64,000 nt of DNA from CAWCJL01 sp963795775. Its GTDB lineage: Bacteria; Acidobacteriota; Terriglobia; Terriglobales; Acidobacteriaceae. A model generated the notes under the pieces. The model was not told where the DNA came from. It ran no database searches and saw nothing but the letters and a program-made list of their open reading frames with translations. The stretch lies in contig CAWCJL010000002.1 in NCBI GenBank assembly GCA_963795775.1, forward strand, positions 248,001-312,000, given 5' to 3'. Shown here piece after piece: positions 40,298 to 49,876 of the stretch (positions are counted from its first letter, which is position 1; the number at the start of each line of letters is the position of its first letter). A program made the translations under genes and the position numbers.

Positions 40298-41758
40298 TTA
40301 GTTGGTGCGGGTGATGGTGGGCGGTATCCAGGTGCTGTTCAGGATGGGCGCCTGTGGCCAATACATCCGGAGAAATGCGATGAAGGCCCCGTTGCTCTGC
40401 GGCGTGGGTAGCCAGTTACATAAGGGCTTGCCGCTGGGTGGCGGATCGGACTGGAGATACAGATCCAGCGAGCCGTCCGAGTTATAGCAGGCATGGTGGT
40501 TCTGCACGTAAGGCTCGCCGATCGCGTTGTAATTCACCACGGTGTTGGGCACAAGCGTGCCCGATGGATTGTTGTAGATGGTTAGCGACCAGAACCCGTT
40601 CACCGGTGGCAGACTCGTCTGGCCCGTCTTGCTGAAATGAATGACATAGCGACCGTTCCCGGTTAACGCATTGCCTGCACCATCTTTGGTCGTATATCCG
40701 TAGACGGCGTCTACCGGGTTATTCGCGCCAAGCGCATTCTTAGCGACCTGTGCGCGCAGGTAGTATTTGTTGCCGTACGTACCGACATCCAGTGCCACGA
40801 TCCAACCGGTGGAAGTCGGCTTCTCGGGTATGGTCAGCCCCAGGGAGTCGCGCCCGACGAGCACGGCTAGTTGCAGCGCTGCATGATCCAGTGGAGACAA
40901 TTGCGCGCAATTGAAGGATTTGCCCGGCGTGAGGCCAATCTGCCGCAGTTTGGGCACAATCGCCGCATCCTGCGGAATCAGTGCCGGGTTGTACTTCATC
41001 AGGGAAGCCAATAGACCAAAGAAGGCACACGCGTCCATGTTGGCGACCTGGGTTGGAGGCGTGGTCACCGTGTCCACGGTGGGATCGATCGGCAGCATGG
41101 ACGGAGGGGTGTAGTCCTTGTCGCCATAGTGGTCGAGGGGAGTGAGGGTGAGACCTGGATAGATTTTATCGACAACGGTTTCGATGTCTTGCGGCGATCC
41201 ATTGGTGTAAATCCGTCCGATGATCCACATCGTGTCCGTGTCCATACGGATCACATGCGTGATCTGTGGCGGAAGCGTTTTCGTGTAGTGCGGTCCGACC
41301 AGGGCGTAGTCTCCAGGCTCGCTACCGAGGCGGGAGCCCGGCGACTTGGGGGTGACATTGGTCCATCCGTCCAGCATCTGCAGGATGAAGAAGCGCTTGT
41401 TCATCTGCGGAATGTGGAGGACGACCGGCTGCACGCTGAGATTGAGAAACGATGACGCGTAGAGCGTGGAAGTGCTGGGGAGCACAACCGTATTGAAACT
41501 GCTGTTGGGTAGCTGGGTTTCTTTTCCGAACTGGTTCAGGGGCGCCGCCCCAAGCCTGTCGCCCGCGGTTGCGACCGCGGTCGCGGATTTCTGGGTAACC
41601 GCAAGCAAGACAAGCGGATAGCCGTAGATATATGCCTGAACACCATCGGTAAAAGTAGACGTGGCCCGGAGTTGCGACAAGTCGTAGGTTTGGCCGTGCC
41701 CGATTGCTCCCGTGAAGGCGGCGGCGAGTGTCAGCAAAGCAACATAGAGTCTCCTCAT
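40298..41758 (-). CDS. DUF1254/DUF1214 domain protein, secreted
   Basis: 486 residues with a signal peptide (YVALLTLAAAFTGAIGHGQ). The DUF1254 part includes QAYIYGYPLVLLAVTQ, NTVVLPSTSTLYASSFLNLSVQPVVLHIP, RFFILQMLDGWTNVTPKSPGSRLG and GDYALVGP. The DUF1214 part has NPVDAVYGYT, GRYVIHFSKTGQ, NGFWSLTIYNNPSGTLVPN and YLQSDPPPSGKPLCNWLP. Such two-domain proteins are widespread and uncharacterised. It is divergent from the serine dehydratase gene and has its own terminator. Confidence 0.92.
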   Translation of the reverse strand: MRRLYVALLTLAAAFTGAIGHGQTYDLSQLRATSTFTDGVQAYIYGYPLVLLAVTQKSATAVATAGDRLGAAPLNQFGKETQLPNSSFNTVVLPSTSTLYASSFLNLSVQPVVLHIPQMNKRFFILQMLDGWTNVTPKSPGSRLGSEPGDYALVGPHYTKTLPPQITHVIRMDTDTMWIIGRIYTNGSPQDIETVVDKIYPGLTLTPLDHYGDKDYTPPSMLPIDPTVDTVTTPPTQVANMDACAFFGLLASLMKYNPALIPQDAAIVPKLRQIGLTPGKSFNCAQLSPLDHAALQLAVLVGRDSLGLTIPEKPTSTGWIVALDVGTYGNKYYLRAQVAKNALGANNPVDAVYGYTTKDGAGNALTGNGRYVIHFSKTGQTSLPPVNGFWSLTIYNNPSGTLVPNTVVNYNAIGEPYVQNHHACYNSDGSLDLYLQSDPPPSGKPLCNWLPTPQSNGAFIAFLRMYWPQAPILNSTWIPPTITRTN

Positions 41759-41955
41759 AAAGATTTCACCTCAGATTTTCCAGTGGCAAGAAATCTACCA
41801 TGTAGGTACGCGCGTGCTACAGAAAAAACGGCGCGCCTGCGGCTTGGACGGAGACCGGTTGGGTTTACCAGGTCGGGGTGCCAGGCAAGCTCGCCCGTGA
41901 GAGCGAGGATTGCGCTCAGCCAGAAGACGATTGCACCAATTAGGATAGTTTTGTT

Positions 41956-43383
41956 GTGAAAACCAGTCTGTTTGATCTGTACAAGGTAGGCGTGGGGCCT
42001 TCGAGCTCACACACTATGGGGCCCATGCGCGCGGCGCGGCGTTTCGTCCTGGCGCTGGCACAGCAGCAGTTGCTCCCCAAGGTCGCCGCAGTCCGTGCGG
42101 AGTTATATGGTTCCCTGGCCATGACCGGCATTGGCCACGGGACGGACCGCGCGGTGATCCTGGGGTTGATGGGCGAGGAGCCCAGCACCATTGACCCGGC
42201 CTCGATCGAGCCAAAGCTCGCGACCGTCCGCGCAAACCATGCGCTGACGCTGCTCGGGGACCAGGCCGTTCCCTTCCGCGAGACCGAGCACCTGCTTTTC
42301 CATCGCGACCAGATGAACCCGCCCGGAGCGGAGACTCAGCACCCGAATGGGCTCCGCTTTTCCGCGTTTGGCGCTGACGGTTCGTTGCTGATGAGCCGGA
42401 CCTACTTCTCCATCGGCGGCGGCTTCATCATTGAAGATGGAACAGGTACGGATACGATTTCGAACATGACGACCGCGCCTCTTCCCTTCCCCTTCCGCAG
42501 CGCCAGCGAACTGCTGGAGATGGCGAATGGCGCCGGCCTGTCGATCCCCGAAGTGGTGATGCGCAACGAGTGCGCGCTGCTTTGCGGCCTGAACCCAGAC
42601 TGCGCCAACCCCGAAGCGCAGGTGCGGCAGCGCATTCTCGCCATATGGGAAGTGATGCAGGCCTGCGTGGCGCGCGGCATCGCGACGGAAGGCATACTGC
42701 CCGGCGGACTGAAGGTGCGGCGCCGCGCTCCTCGCCTGGCGGAGCGGCTGGAGCAGAATGCTGCAGCAGGCAAAACCACCGGAGACCCGCTTGCCCCGCT
42801 GGACTGGGTGACGGTCTACGCCATGGCGGTGAACGAAGAGAATGCTGCCGGCGGGCGCGTGGTGACAGCGCCGACCAACGGCGCGGCAGGGTGTGTACCC
42901 GCGGTGGCGCACTATTATCGAAACTTCGTCCCGGGCGCGGATGAAGAGGGGCTGATCCGCTACTTCCTGGCCTCGGCCGCAATCGGCATCCTTTATAAGG
43001 AGAATGCCTCCATATCCGGAGCAGAAGTGGGGTGCCAGGGCGAGGTGGGCGTGGCGTGCTCCATGGCTGCGGGCGGGCTCGCCGCCGCGATGGGCGGCAC
43101 GAACGCGCAAATTGAGCACGCTGCGGAGATCGGCATGGAGCACAACCTCGGCATGACGTGCGACCCGATCGGTGGGCTGGTGCAGATTCCCTGCATCGAG
43201 CGCAATGCCATGGGCGCCGTGAAGGCGGTGCACGCCTGCCGCATGGCCCTGGCAGAACTCGACGAGCACAAGGTCTCGCTCGACCAGGTGATCCGCACGA
43301 TGTATCTCACGGGACTCGACATGCAGTCGCGCTACAAAGAGACATCGCTGGCAGGGCTGGCCTTGAACATTATTGAGTGCTGA
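41956..43383 (+). CDS. sdaA: L-serine ammonia-lyase (iron-sulfur L-serine dehydratase)
   Basis: 475 residues. It deaminates L-serine to pyruvate and ammonia using a [4Fe-4S] cluster. The single-chain form has the beta domain first (SLFDLYKVGVGPSSSHTMGPMRAARRF) and the alpha domain after about residue 200. Family landmarks are GGRVVTAPTNGAAGCVPAV, NASISGAEVGCQGEVGVACSMAAGGL and TCDPIGGLVQIPCIERNAMGAVKA, which contain the cluster cysteines. The start is a GTG with an AGGAT element about 9 nt upstream. Confidence 0.96.
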   Translation: MKTSLFDLYKVGVGPSSSHTMGPMRAARRFVLALAQQQLLPKVAAVRAELYGSLAMTGIGHGTDRAVILGLMGEEPSTIDPASIEPKLATVRANHALTLLGDQAVPFRETEHLLFHRDQMNPPGAETQHPNGLRFSAFGADGSLLMSRTYFSIGGGFIIEDGTGTDTISNMTTAPLPFPFRSASELLEMANGAGLSIPEVVMRNECALLCGLNPDCANPEAQVRQRILAIWEVMQACVARGIATEGILPGGLKVRRRAPRLAERLEQNAAAGKTTGDPLAPLDWVTVYAMAVNEENAAGGRVVTAPTNGAAGCVPAVAHYYRNFVPGADEEGLIRYFLASAAIGILYKENASISGAEVGCQGEVGVACSMAAGGLAAAMGGTNAQIEHAAEIGMEHNLGMTCDPIGGLVQIPCIERNAMGAVKAVHACRMALAELDEHKVSLDQVIRTMYLTGLDMQSRYKETSLAGLALNIIEC

Positions 43384-43393
43384 AGCAGCGCGG

Positions 43394-44095
43394 CTAAGGG
43401 ACATCTGCGCGGCTGCCAAGAAACCACTCCACTGCCTCGTTCGCAATGTCAAGCGGCACCGTGTGCGGCCCTTCGAACTCCCGGTAGACTACGTCGAGCC
43501 CTGCACGCCGCAACCGCGGCACGATGACGCGACTGCAGCGCTCAATCGACAAAACGCGATCTTGCGTTCCATGCGAGATGAATATCTTCGGGCTGTCCTG
43601 GGCCAGCTCAGGGATGGCGAAGCCCGGGGAGAAAGCGATGATGTGCGAAAAGAGCCGGCCATTGGCGATCCCCAGCGTCAGGGCGTAAGAAGCGCCGTCA
43701 GAGAAGCCCGAGATGGCCACGCGATCGGGGTCGATCGGGGCCGCCCGGCAAACTACTTCCAGCGCGCGATTCAGGAACTCCACATCCGGGCCGAATCCGC
43801 CGATCAGGAGGTCCCACGTATGCTCGCGAGAATCCGGAGCAAGCAGCAGAATGCCGCGCTCTTCGGCTTGCTCGCGAAAAAGGCTCAGCGCTCCCTTGCC
43901 ATCGCCGCCCGCGCCGTGGAAACAGATGGCGAGCGGCATTGGAATTTCGGCTTTAGCTGACGCGGGTACAAAGAAGTAGCCGTCCCGGTTCTTCGTGGGG
44001 GAGTTGATACCAAGGGCATGCATTCCGGGCACGGGCACGCGGGCCGGTTGCACCGTGGGCCAGTTGAGCTGTCCTTGCCTGTTCCGGGACGCCAT
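43394..44095 (-). CDS. Alpha/beta hydrolase (phospholipase/carboxylesterase-like)
   Basis: 233 residues from the ATG at 44095 (GGAG 9 nt upstream; further ATGs at 44137 and 44155 lack one). The serine hydrolase triad is visible: Ser in GFSDGAS, Asp in HGTQDRVLS and His in EGPHTVP. FHGAGGDGKGAL provides the oxyanion hole. It resembles the YtaP/dienelactone or carboxylesterase groups; the substrate cannot be assigned. It lies 10 bp after the convergent serine dehydratase and is divergent from alaC. Confidence 0.86.
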   Translation of the reverse strand: MASRNRQGQLNWPTVQPARVPVPGMHALGINSPTKNRDGYFFVPASAKAEIPMPLAICFHGAGGDGKGALSLFREQAEERGILLLAPDSREHTWDLLIGGFGPDVEFLNRALEVVCRAAPIDPDRVAISGFSDGASYALTLGIANGRLFSHIIAFSPGFAIPELAQDSPKIFISHGTQDRVLSIERCSRVIVPRLRRAGLDVVYREFEGPHTVPLDIANEAVEWFLGSRADVP

Positions 44096-44219
44096 GCAGA
44101 TTCGCTCCCTCGCTCCACTGAGATGCAAACGGCACATCGCCCCGCGGCACTCCAAACTTGCAGGTCGCGGGTGCGAGGGTATCTCGCGGCCTCTGCGCTC
44201 CCAAGGTAGAGTTGTAACT

Positions 44220-45404
44220 ATGACCGCGCTGCAACCCTTCCGTCGCCTCGCTTCCCTACCGACCTACGTCTTCAACGTGACCGGGGAGATGAAGGCTGCC
44301 GCACGCCGGCGCGGTGAGGACATCATCGACTTCGGTATGGGCAATCCGGATGGCGCCACGCCGCAGCACATCGTGCAGAAGCTGATCGAAGCGGCGGGGC
44401 GACAGTCAACGCACCGGTATTCGCTCTCGAAGGGCATTCCACGACTTCGCAAAGCGATCTGTGACTGGTACAAACGACGCTACGATGTCGATCTCGATCC
44501 GGCGACGGAAGCCGTCGTGACCATCGGATCCAAGGAGGGCATCGCGCACCTGTGCCTGGCGACGCTGGACCGCGAAGACACCATCATTGTGCCAAATCCC
44601 AGCTATCCCATTCATATCTATGGGCCAATCATCGCCGACGCCCAGGTGATCGGGGTAGAGATCCACGACCCCACTGCATTTCTGGATGAGCTGGAGCGCG
44701 CACTGCCCACCATGCAACCGCGGCCCAAAATCCTGCTGCTGAACTTTCCCTCGAACCCGACGACACAATGTGTCACGCCCGCGTTTTTCGAGCGGGCGGT
44801 CGCGCTGTGCCGCGAATACGGCATGTACCTGGTGCATGACTTCGCCTATGCGGATATCGCCTTCGACGGCTACCGCGCGCCTTCCGTGCTTTCCGTGCCG
44901 GGCGCCAAAGATGTCGCCGCAGAGTTCTTCACTCTTTCCAAGAGCTACAACATGCCGGGCTGGCGCGTGGGATTCATGGCCGGTAACCGCGAACTGGTAG
45001 CGGCGCTTACCCGGATCAAGAGCTACTTCGACTACGGCACCTTCACGCCCATACAGGTGGCCTCGATCCATGCGCTCGAAGGTCCACAGGACTGCGTGAC
45101 GCAGATTTGCGATACCTACCGGAAGCGGCGCGACGTACTGGTGGGCGGATTGAACAAGCTGGGCTGGCCGGTAGAACTGCCCAAGGCGACCATGTTTGCG
45201 TGGGCTCGTATTCCGGAGCCGTATCGCGCGCTCGGCTCGCTCGAATTTTCCAAAAAGCTGCTGACGGAAGCCAAAGTCGCGGTCAGCCCCGGCGTGGGCT
45301 TCGGCGAACGGGGCGACGGCTACGTGCGATTTTCGCTGATTGAAAACGAGGAACGCACGCGCCAGGCGCTGCGCGGCATCAAGCGGATGTTCGAACGCGG
45401 CTAG
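44220..45404 (+). CDS. alaC: Alanine transaminase (AlaC-like, class I/II aminotransferase)
   Basis: 394 residues from the ATG at 44220. It is very close to E. coli AlaC along its whole length: LPTYVFNVTGEMKAAARRRGEDIIDFGMGNPDGATPQHIV, VTIGSKEGIAHLCLATLD, VPNPSYPIHIYG. The PLP lysine is in FFTLSKSYNMPGWRVGFM. SYFDYGTFTPIQVASI and VSPGVGFGERGDGYVRFSLIENEERTRQA also match. It would interconvert pyruvate plus glutamate with alanine plus 2-oxoglutarate. It is divergent from the hydrolase gene. Confidence 0.94.
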   Translation: MTALQPFRRLASLPTYVFNVTGEMKAAARRRGEDIIDFGMGNPDGATPQHIVQKLIEAAGRQSTHRYSLSKGIPRLRKAICDWYKRRYDVDLDPATEAVVTIGSKEGIAHLCLATLDREDTIIVPNPSYPIHIYGPIIADAQVIGVEIHDPTAFLDELERALPTMQPRPKILLLNFPSNPTTQCVTPAFFERAVALCREYGMYLVHDFAYADIAFDGYRAPSVLSVPGAKDVAAEFFTLSKSYNMPGWRVGFMAGNRELVAALTRIKSYFDYGTFTPIQVASIHALEGPQDCVTQICDTYRKRRDVLVGGLNKLGWPVELPKATMFAWARIPEPYRALGSLEFSKKLLTEAKVAVSPGVGFGERGDGYVRFSLIENEERTRQALRGIKRMFERG

Positions 45405-45579
45405 CAACTGCTGACACTCTCGTTTTGTTTGGCGCGCAGAAGCTACACGGCGCTATACTCCTCGCGGGCCCAGAAGGAATGCGAGTTCCTGCTCTGTTCG
45501 GCCGCACGTCTTTCCCCCGCTCAGACCTGCTGACCACATCTGCCTCGAACACGCGTCCCTTTCCAGAAAGAGGTGACCT

Positions 45580-46659
45580 ATGGCAACGATGTCAGCCCCG
45601 CGGACGATCGATCCGCAGAAGATGAACGCATTTCTCGCGCAGGCGGTGTCCGATATGGGCGCTGCAATGCATGCCACAGTTGTGCTTATCGGCGATAAGC
45701 TCGGTCTCTACCGCGCCATGGGAGACGGGGCGCCCGTCACCGCGGCGGAGCTGAGCCGTAAGACCTCAACCGCCGAGCGGTACGTGCGCGAATGGCTGAA
45801 CGCAAACGCCGCCAGCCACTACGTCGAATATGACCCGGCTTCGGACACGTACTCCATGACCGCAGAGCAGGCATTCGCCCTTTCGGCACAGGAGAGCGGT
45901 CTGGACCTGCCGGGCTTCTATCACCTGCTTGCCTCCTGCATGAAAGATGAAGAGAAGCTGACGGACGTATTCCGCACCGGGAAGGGCTTCGGTTGGCATG
46001 AGCATGAGAAGGGGCTCTTCACCGGTACCGAGCGTTTCTTCCGGCCGACCTACCTGATGCACCTGCTCACGGAGTGGATCCCGGCGCTTGAGGGAGTGCA
46101 GGCCAAGCTGGAGCGTGGCGCGCGCGTGGCGGACGTTGGATGCGGGCACGGCTCTTCCACCATCCTGATGGCCAAAGCGTTTCCGCAATCGCACTTCTTC
46201 GGTTTCGACTACCATCCGGAGTCGATTGCACGGGCCGCGTCCATCGCGAAGCAGGAAGGCTTGAGCGATCGCATCTCATTCGAAGTAGCGCCGGCAAAGA
46301 GGTTCCCCGGAAACGACTACGATCTGGTCACGTTCTTTGACTGCCTGCACGATATGGGCGATCCGGCGGGAGCGGCCCGGCATGTGCACGATGCGCTGGC
46401 GCCGGACGGCACCTGGATGATAGTCGAGCCGCAGGCAGCGGATGCCACGGAAGCCAATCTGAACCCGGTCGGGCGCATCTTCTACTCTGCTTCCACGCTG
46501 TGCTGCGTTCCTGCTTCGTTGTCGCAGGAAGTGGCACTGGGGCTGGGTGCGCAGGCGGGCGAGAAGCGGCTGCGGGAAGTGATTGCGGCGGGCGGGTTCA
46601 CGCGCATTCGGCGCGCGGCCGAGACTCCGTTCAACATGGTGTTGGAGGCACGTCCCTGA
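45580..46659 (+). CDS. Class I SAM-dependent methyltransferase with N-terminal winged helix
   Basis: 359 residues. The first 90 residues form a winged-helix dimerisation region (LIGDKLGLYRAMGDGAPVTAAELSRKTSTAERYVREWLNANAAS). The Rossmann core begins with VADVGCGHGSSTILMAKAFP (SAM motif I), followed by GFDYHPESIARAASIA and VTFFDCLHDMGDPAGAARHVHDALAPDGTWMIVEP. The layout matches small-molecule O- or C-methyltransferases such as the caffeate-type and ubiE-like enzymes; the substrate is unknown. AGAGGTGA lies just upstream of the start. It stands alone and ends at a hairpin. Confidence 0.9.
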   Translation: MATMSAPRTIDPQKMNAFLAQAVSDMGAAMHATVVLIGDKLGLYRAMGDGAPVTAAELSRKTSTAERYVREWLNANAASHYVEYDPASDTYSMTAEQAFALSAQESGLDLPGFYHLLASCMKDEEKLTDVFRTGKGFGWHEHEKGLFTGTERFFRPTYLMHLLTEWIPALEGVQAKLERGARVADVGCGHGSSTILMAKAFPQSHFFGFDYHPESIARAASIAKQEGLSDRISFEVAPAKRFPGNDYDLVTFFDCLHDMGDPAGAARHVHDALAPDGTWMIVEPQAADATEANLNPVGRIFYSASTLCCVPASLSQEVALGLGAQAGEKRLREVIAAGGFTRIRRAAETPFNMVLEARP

Positions 46660-46670
46660 GGTTCAGCGGT

Positions 46671-46703
46671 GCTGAGTTGGTCCACCGTGCGGGTCAACTC
46701 AGC
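46671..46703. terminator. Hairpin between convergent genes
   Basis: A perfect 9-bp GCTGAGTTG/CAACTCAGC stem with a 15-nt loop overlaps the last codons of the epimerase gene. There is no T run, so it may act only as a transcript-end stabiliser. Confidence 0.5.
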
Positions 46704-47605
46704 CATTCGAGCGGGCGGGGGCGGAAGCGCAACTCGCGTTTGGCCTTGCTGTTGGAAGCACCGCGAAGTTGCGTTGCGTAGTACACAATGTCCGCACCCG
46801 CTGCTTGCAAGGCCTGCTCTTCAGTTACGTGCGGCGGGTCTGGCGCTCCCGCGTAGCGCGCAAAAGCGGGGAGCCAGACGCGCTGCTCGGACGGATCGTC
46901 ATCCACGATGTTGTAGGCGCCCGGAGCGCAGTGGAGCGCGGCAACGGTGGCTGCGGCGGCATCTTCGATATGCACGAAGCTCGACACCCCGCGACCTTCG
47001 CCAATTACCGGAATCTGCCGCGCACGAACCTGGTCGCCGATGTCGCCTTCCCGCGTGTACCAGGTGCCAGGCCCGTAGAAGAATCCGTAGCGCAGCGCGA
47101 CCACTTCCAATTGCGCATGGCTGAACGCGGTTGCTTCCAGTTCCTGGTACGTGCGTACGCTCGCGGCAACTCCAGGGGACGCGTCGGAAGCGAACGGCGA
47201 CTCTTCGTTCGCGAGGCCCGGGCCAGGTGCATACCAAAAGCCCGACGATTGCAGCAGGTAACGACGAATGCCCGCGGCCTCCATGCCGGCCAGCAGGTTT
47301 TCGTTTCCTCTGACGCGCACCTCACTGTCACGCGGAGCCGCGGCTTTCATGTCCTGTGGCGTATACCGCTTCGGCAGAGATGTGAGCTCGTTGACCACGG
47401 CGTCTGGACGCAGCCGCGCCAACGCGTCTTTGACGGCCTTGGCATCGAGCGCGTCCGCAAGGACGGACTCCGCGCCTGCCGCATGGAGTGCTTTGGCCGC
47501 CTCCGTCGAGCGCGCCATGCCAATAACGGTCTCGCCGGCAGTTTTCAGATGGCGCACCAGCGCCTGACCAATTGCGCCGGAAGCACCAGCGATCAAGACT
47601 TTCAT
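46694..47605 (-). CDS. NAD(P)-dependent epimerase/dehydratase (atypical SDR)
   Basis: 303 residues. The Rossmann motif is VLIAGASGAIGQALVRHL at the N-terminus. Other landmarks are PDAVVNELTSLPKRYTPQDM, NLLAGMEAAGIRRYLLQSSGFWYAPGPG, VVALRYGFFYGPGTWYT and VHIEDAAAATVAAL. The usual YxxxK catalytic pair is not obvious; the best aligned position reads YQELE. It therefore belongs to the atypical extended SDRs and may not be a standard dehydrogenase. It converges on the methyltransferase gene and lies 28 bp downstream of the thiolase gene on the same strand. Confidence 0.87.
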   Translation of the reverse strand: MKVLIAGASGAIGQALVRHLKTAGETVIGMARSTEAAKALHAAGAESVLADALDAKAVKDALARLRPDAVVNELTSLPKRYTPQDMKAAAPRDSEVRVRGNENLLAGMEAAGIRRYLLQSSGFWYAPGPGLANEESPFASDASPGVAASVRTYQELEATAFSHAQLEVVALRYGFFYGPGTWYTREGDIGDQVRARQIPVIGEGRGVSSFVHIEDAAAATVAALHCAPGAYNIVDDDPSEQRVWLPAFARYAGAPDPPHVTEEQALQAAGADIVYYATQLRGASNSKAKRELRFRPRPLEWLS

Positions 47606-47633
47606 GCACTCTCCTGTGGAAGGTTCTGATGCA

Positions 47634-48821
47634 TCATCCGCGCTCGACCGCCATGGCTACTGAATTTCCGCCGCCGAGGCAGAGTGCCGCGATTCCCTTC
47701 TTCGCGTTGCTGCGCATCATTTCGTAGATGAGCGTGGTGAGCACACGCGCGCCGCTGGCGCCGATAGGATGACCGATTGCCACAGCGCCGCCGTTCACGT
47801 TGACGTTCTCATGCCCCAGGCCAAGTTCTTTCAATACGCCGATGGCCTGCACCGCGAAAGCCTCATTCAATTCATAGAGGTCCACCTCCTCGGGCTTCCA
47901 TCCGGTTTTTTTCCAGATACGCTGGACGCCGATGACGGGAGCCAGCATGACCCACTTGGGATCGACGCCGCTGGTGGCCTGCGCGCGGATGTGCACCATG
48001 GGCTCAAGGCCCAGCTGCTTCGCTTTCGTCGCGGACATGACAACAAGCGCAGCAGCGCCATCGTTGACACCCGGCGCATTCCCGGCGGTTACGGTGCCGT
48101 CTTTCTTGAAGGCCGGCTTGAGGGCACGCAGGGCTTCGATAGATGCATCTTCGCGCACGCTCTCGTCGCGGTCGAGCACGGTTGGCGCCTGGCCCTTCTT
48201 CTTCGCGGGCACTTCAACAGGAAGGATCTCTTTCGCAAACCGTCCTTGCTTGTGTGCCGCCGTCGCCTTCTGGTGCGACTTGAGCGCGTACTGGTCCTGC
48301 TCCTCGCGGCTGATGTGGTGCTTCTCCGCCACGTTCTCGCCGGTCATGCCCATGTGGTAGTTGTTGAAGACGTCCCATAGGCCATCGTGAATCATCGAGT
48401 CCACGACCTTGGCATCGCCCATGCGAAAGCCGTTGCGTCCCTGGGGAAGCAGGTAAGGCGCATTCGACATGGACTCCATCCCGCCCGCGACCACGATCTC
48501 GGAGTTGCCGGTCTGGATCGCCTGCGCAGCGAGGCCCACGGCCTTCAGCCCGGAGCCGCATACCTTATTGATGGTCATCGCGCTGACCTCAGGAGGCAGA
48601 CCACCGTACAACGCTGCCTGCCGCGCCGGGTTCTGCCCCAGGCCTGCGGACACCACGTTGCCCATGATGCACTCGTCTACCTGCGCGGGATCGATCCCCG
48701 CCCGCTTGACTGCTTCGCGCACCACGAGCGCACCAAGCTGGGTTGCGGACAGATCTGCCAGCGAGCCCTGAAACTTTCCGACGGGCGTGCGCACCGCCGA
48801 GACAATCACTACGTCTTCCAT
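47634..48821 (-). CDS. Acetyl-CoA C-acyltransferase (thiolase)
   Basis: 395 residues from MEDVVIVSAVRTPVGKF. Catalytic residues: C88 in NKVCGSGLKAV, His in GGAVAIGHPIGASGARV and Cys in ALCLGGGNSVAMAVE. It is of the acetoacetyl-CoA/acetyl-CoA acetyltransferase type, and either condenses two acetyl-CoA or cleaves 3-ketoacyl-CoA. The longer open frame upstream has no thiolase homology. The etf operon elsewhere in the window would fit with fatty-acid oxidation. It is divergent from the CPBP protease gene. Confidence 0.96.
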   Translation of the reverse strand: MEDVVIVSAVRTPVGKFQGSLADLSATQLGALVVREAVKRAGIDPAQVDECIMGNVVSAGLGQNPARQAALYGGLPPEVSAMTINKVCGSGLKAVGLAAQAIQTGNSEIVVAGGMESMSNAPYLLPQGRNGFRMGDAKVVDSMIHDGLWDVFNNYHMGMTGENVAEKHHISREEQDQYALKSHQKATAAHKQGRFAKEILPVEVPAKKKGQAPTVLDRDESVREDASIEALRALKPAFKKDGTVTAGNAPGVNDGAAALVVMSATKAKQLGLEPMVHIRAQATSGVDPKWVMLAPVIGVQRIWKKTGWKPEEVDLYELNEAFAVQAIGVLKELGLGHENVNVNGGAVAIGHPIGASGARVLTTLIYEMMRSNAKKGIAALCLGGGNSVAMAVERG

Positions 48822-48950
48822 AACCGATCCCCTTCTCTCCCGCCAACGCGCCCTTGTACCGGGAAACGATGGCAGGCCAACGTGTGAAGATAGCAGGGTG
48901 AACGAAGCCGCGGCAACGCGCGGCAGGCCAGAGGAGAGCACGCCGGACGC

Positions 48951-49724
48951 ATGAGCACTGAGTGGAAGACAACCGCCTTCGCAACCGAGCCGGCCGCAGG
49001 AGACATCGGCGGCGCGCCGCTTGCCCCGTGGTGGCACACGGTGCTGCTGATCCTGCTGCTCGCCGGCACCTCGGTCGCGGGCTACCTCACCACGCGCCGT
49101 GTCCACGCGGCAGAGCTGCATCGTTCCCTCAGCTATGTCGTCACGATGGCGTGGGAGTGGCTGCTCGCAGGGATTTGCTATGTGGGACTGCGCCTCCGTC
49201 ACACGCCACTACGCCGCGTGCTGGGCGTGCGCCGTCCCGGCATCCATGCGTGGCTTGAAGACGCGGGCATCGCGGTGGGCTTCTGGCTGGGCTCGCTGCT
49301 GATTCTTGGCGCGCTCGCGCTGCTGCTCAAGCCGCTCCATGTGAATGCGGAAAGCATTCGCGGCATCGTCGCGAAGCTCGCGCCCTCCAACCTGCTGGAA
49401 CTCTTGCTCTGGGTCGGCGTGAGCCTGACGGCCGGAGTGTGCGAGGAATTTCTCTTCCGCGGATATTTCCAGCAACAGTTCACGGTGTGGACGCGGCGCG
49501 CGTGGGCTGGTGTGCTTTGTTCCGCCGTGCTCTTCGGCTGCGGCCACGGGTATGAAGGCTTGGCCGGCATGCTGCTGATCACCGCGTACGGCGCACTCTT
49601 CGGGATACTCGCGCACGTGCGGCGCAGTTTGCGCGCGGGCGCAATGGCACATACGTGGCATGACGCGCTGAGCGGCTTCGCGCTCTTCTTCGCGCACCAC
49701 TATGCGGGCCTTCTCCCGCGCTGA
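48951..49724 (+). CDS. CPBP family intramembrane metalloprotease
   Basis: 257 residues with about seven transmembrane helices. The CPBP (Abi) motifs are EEFLFRG (EExxxR) near residue 164, FGCGHGYEG in the second, and MAHTWHDALSG in the third. These glutamate and histidine residues form the metal site of the family, which includes CAAX-type proteases and bacteriocin self-immunity proteins. The target is unknown. It is divergent from the thiolase gene, and the H1-like micro-gene follows on the same strand. Confidence 0.92.
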   Translation: MSTEWKTTAFATEPAAGDIGGAPLAPWWHTVLLILLLAGTSVAGYLTTRRVHAAELHRSLSYVVTMAWEWLLAGICYVGLRLRHTPLRRVLGVRRPGIHAWLEDAGIAVGFWLGSLLILGALALLLKPLHVNAESIRGIVAKLAPSNLLELLLWVGVSLTAGVCEEFLFRGYFQQQFTVWTRRAWAGVLCSAVLFGCGHGYEGLAGMLLITAYGALFGILAHVRRSLRAGAMAHTWHDALSGFALFFAHHYAGLLPR

Positions 49725-49800
49725 GCTGCGCTTCCGCGCGCGATGATTGCACGAGGCGGATCATCGTAATGAGAAGTCGCGAGAAAATTCGATTTTTCTC

Positions 49801-49829
49801 TTGACACTGTTTTGCGTGAAATCTATACA
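49801..49829 (+). promoter_or_regulatory. Consensus promoter of the H1-like micro-gene
   Basis: TTGACA (49801-49806), a 17-bp spacer and TATACA (49824-49829). The expected transcript start is near 49836. Confidence 0.82.
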
Positions 49830-49836
49830 TTCGATA

Positions 49837-49858
49837 ACTGCAATCTATGTATTGCAGT
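49837..49858. promoter_or_regulatory. 22-bp palindrome ACTGCAAT-N6-ATTGCAGT at the transcription start
   Basis: Perfect 8-bp arms begin right at the predicted +1 and end 4 bp before the ribosome site. This is either an operator for an unknown repressor or a 5' mRNA hairpin. Confidence 0.65.
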
Positions 49859-49876
49859 CAAGGGAGAATAGAAACC

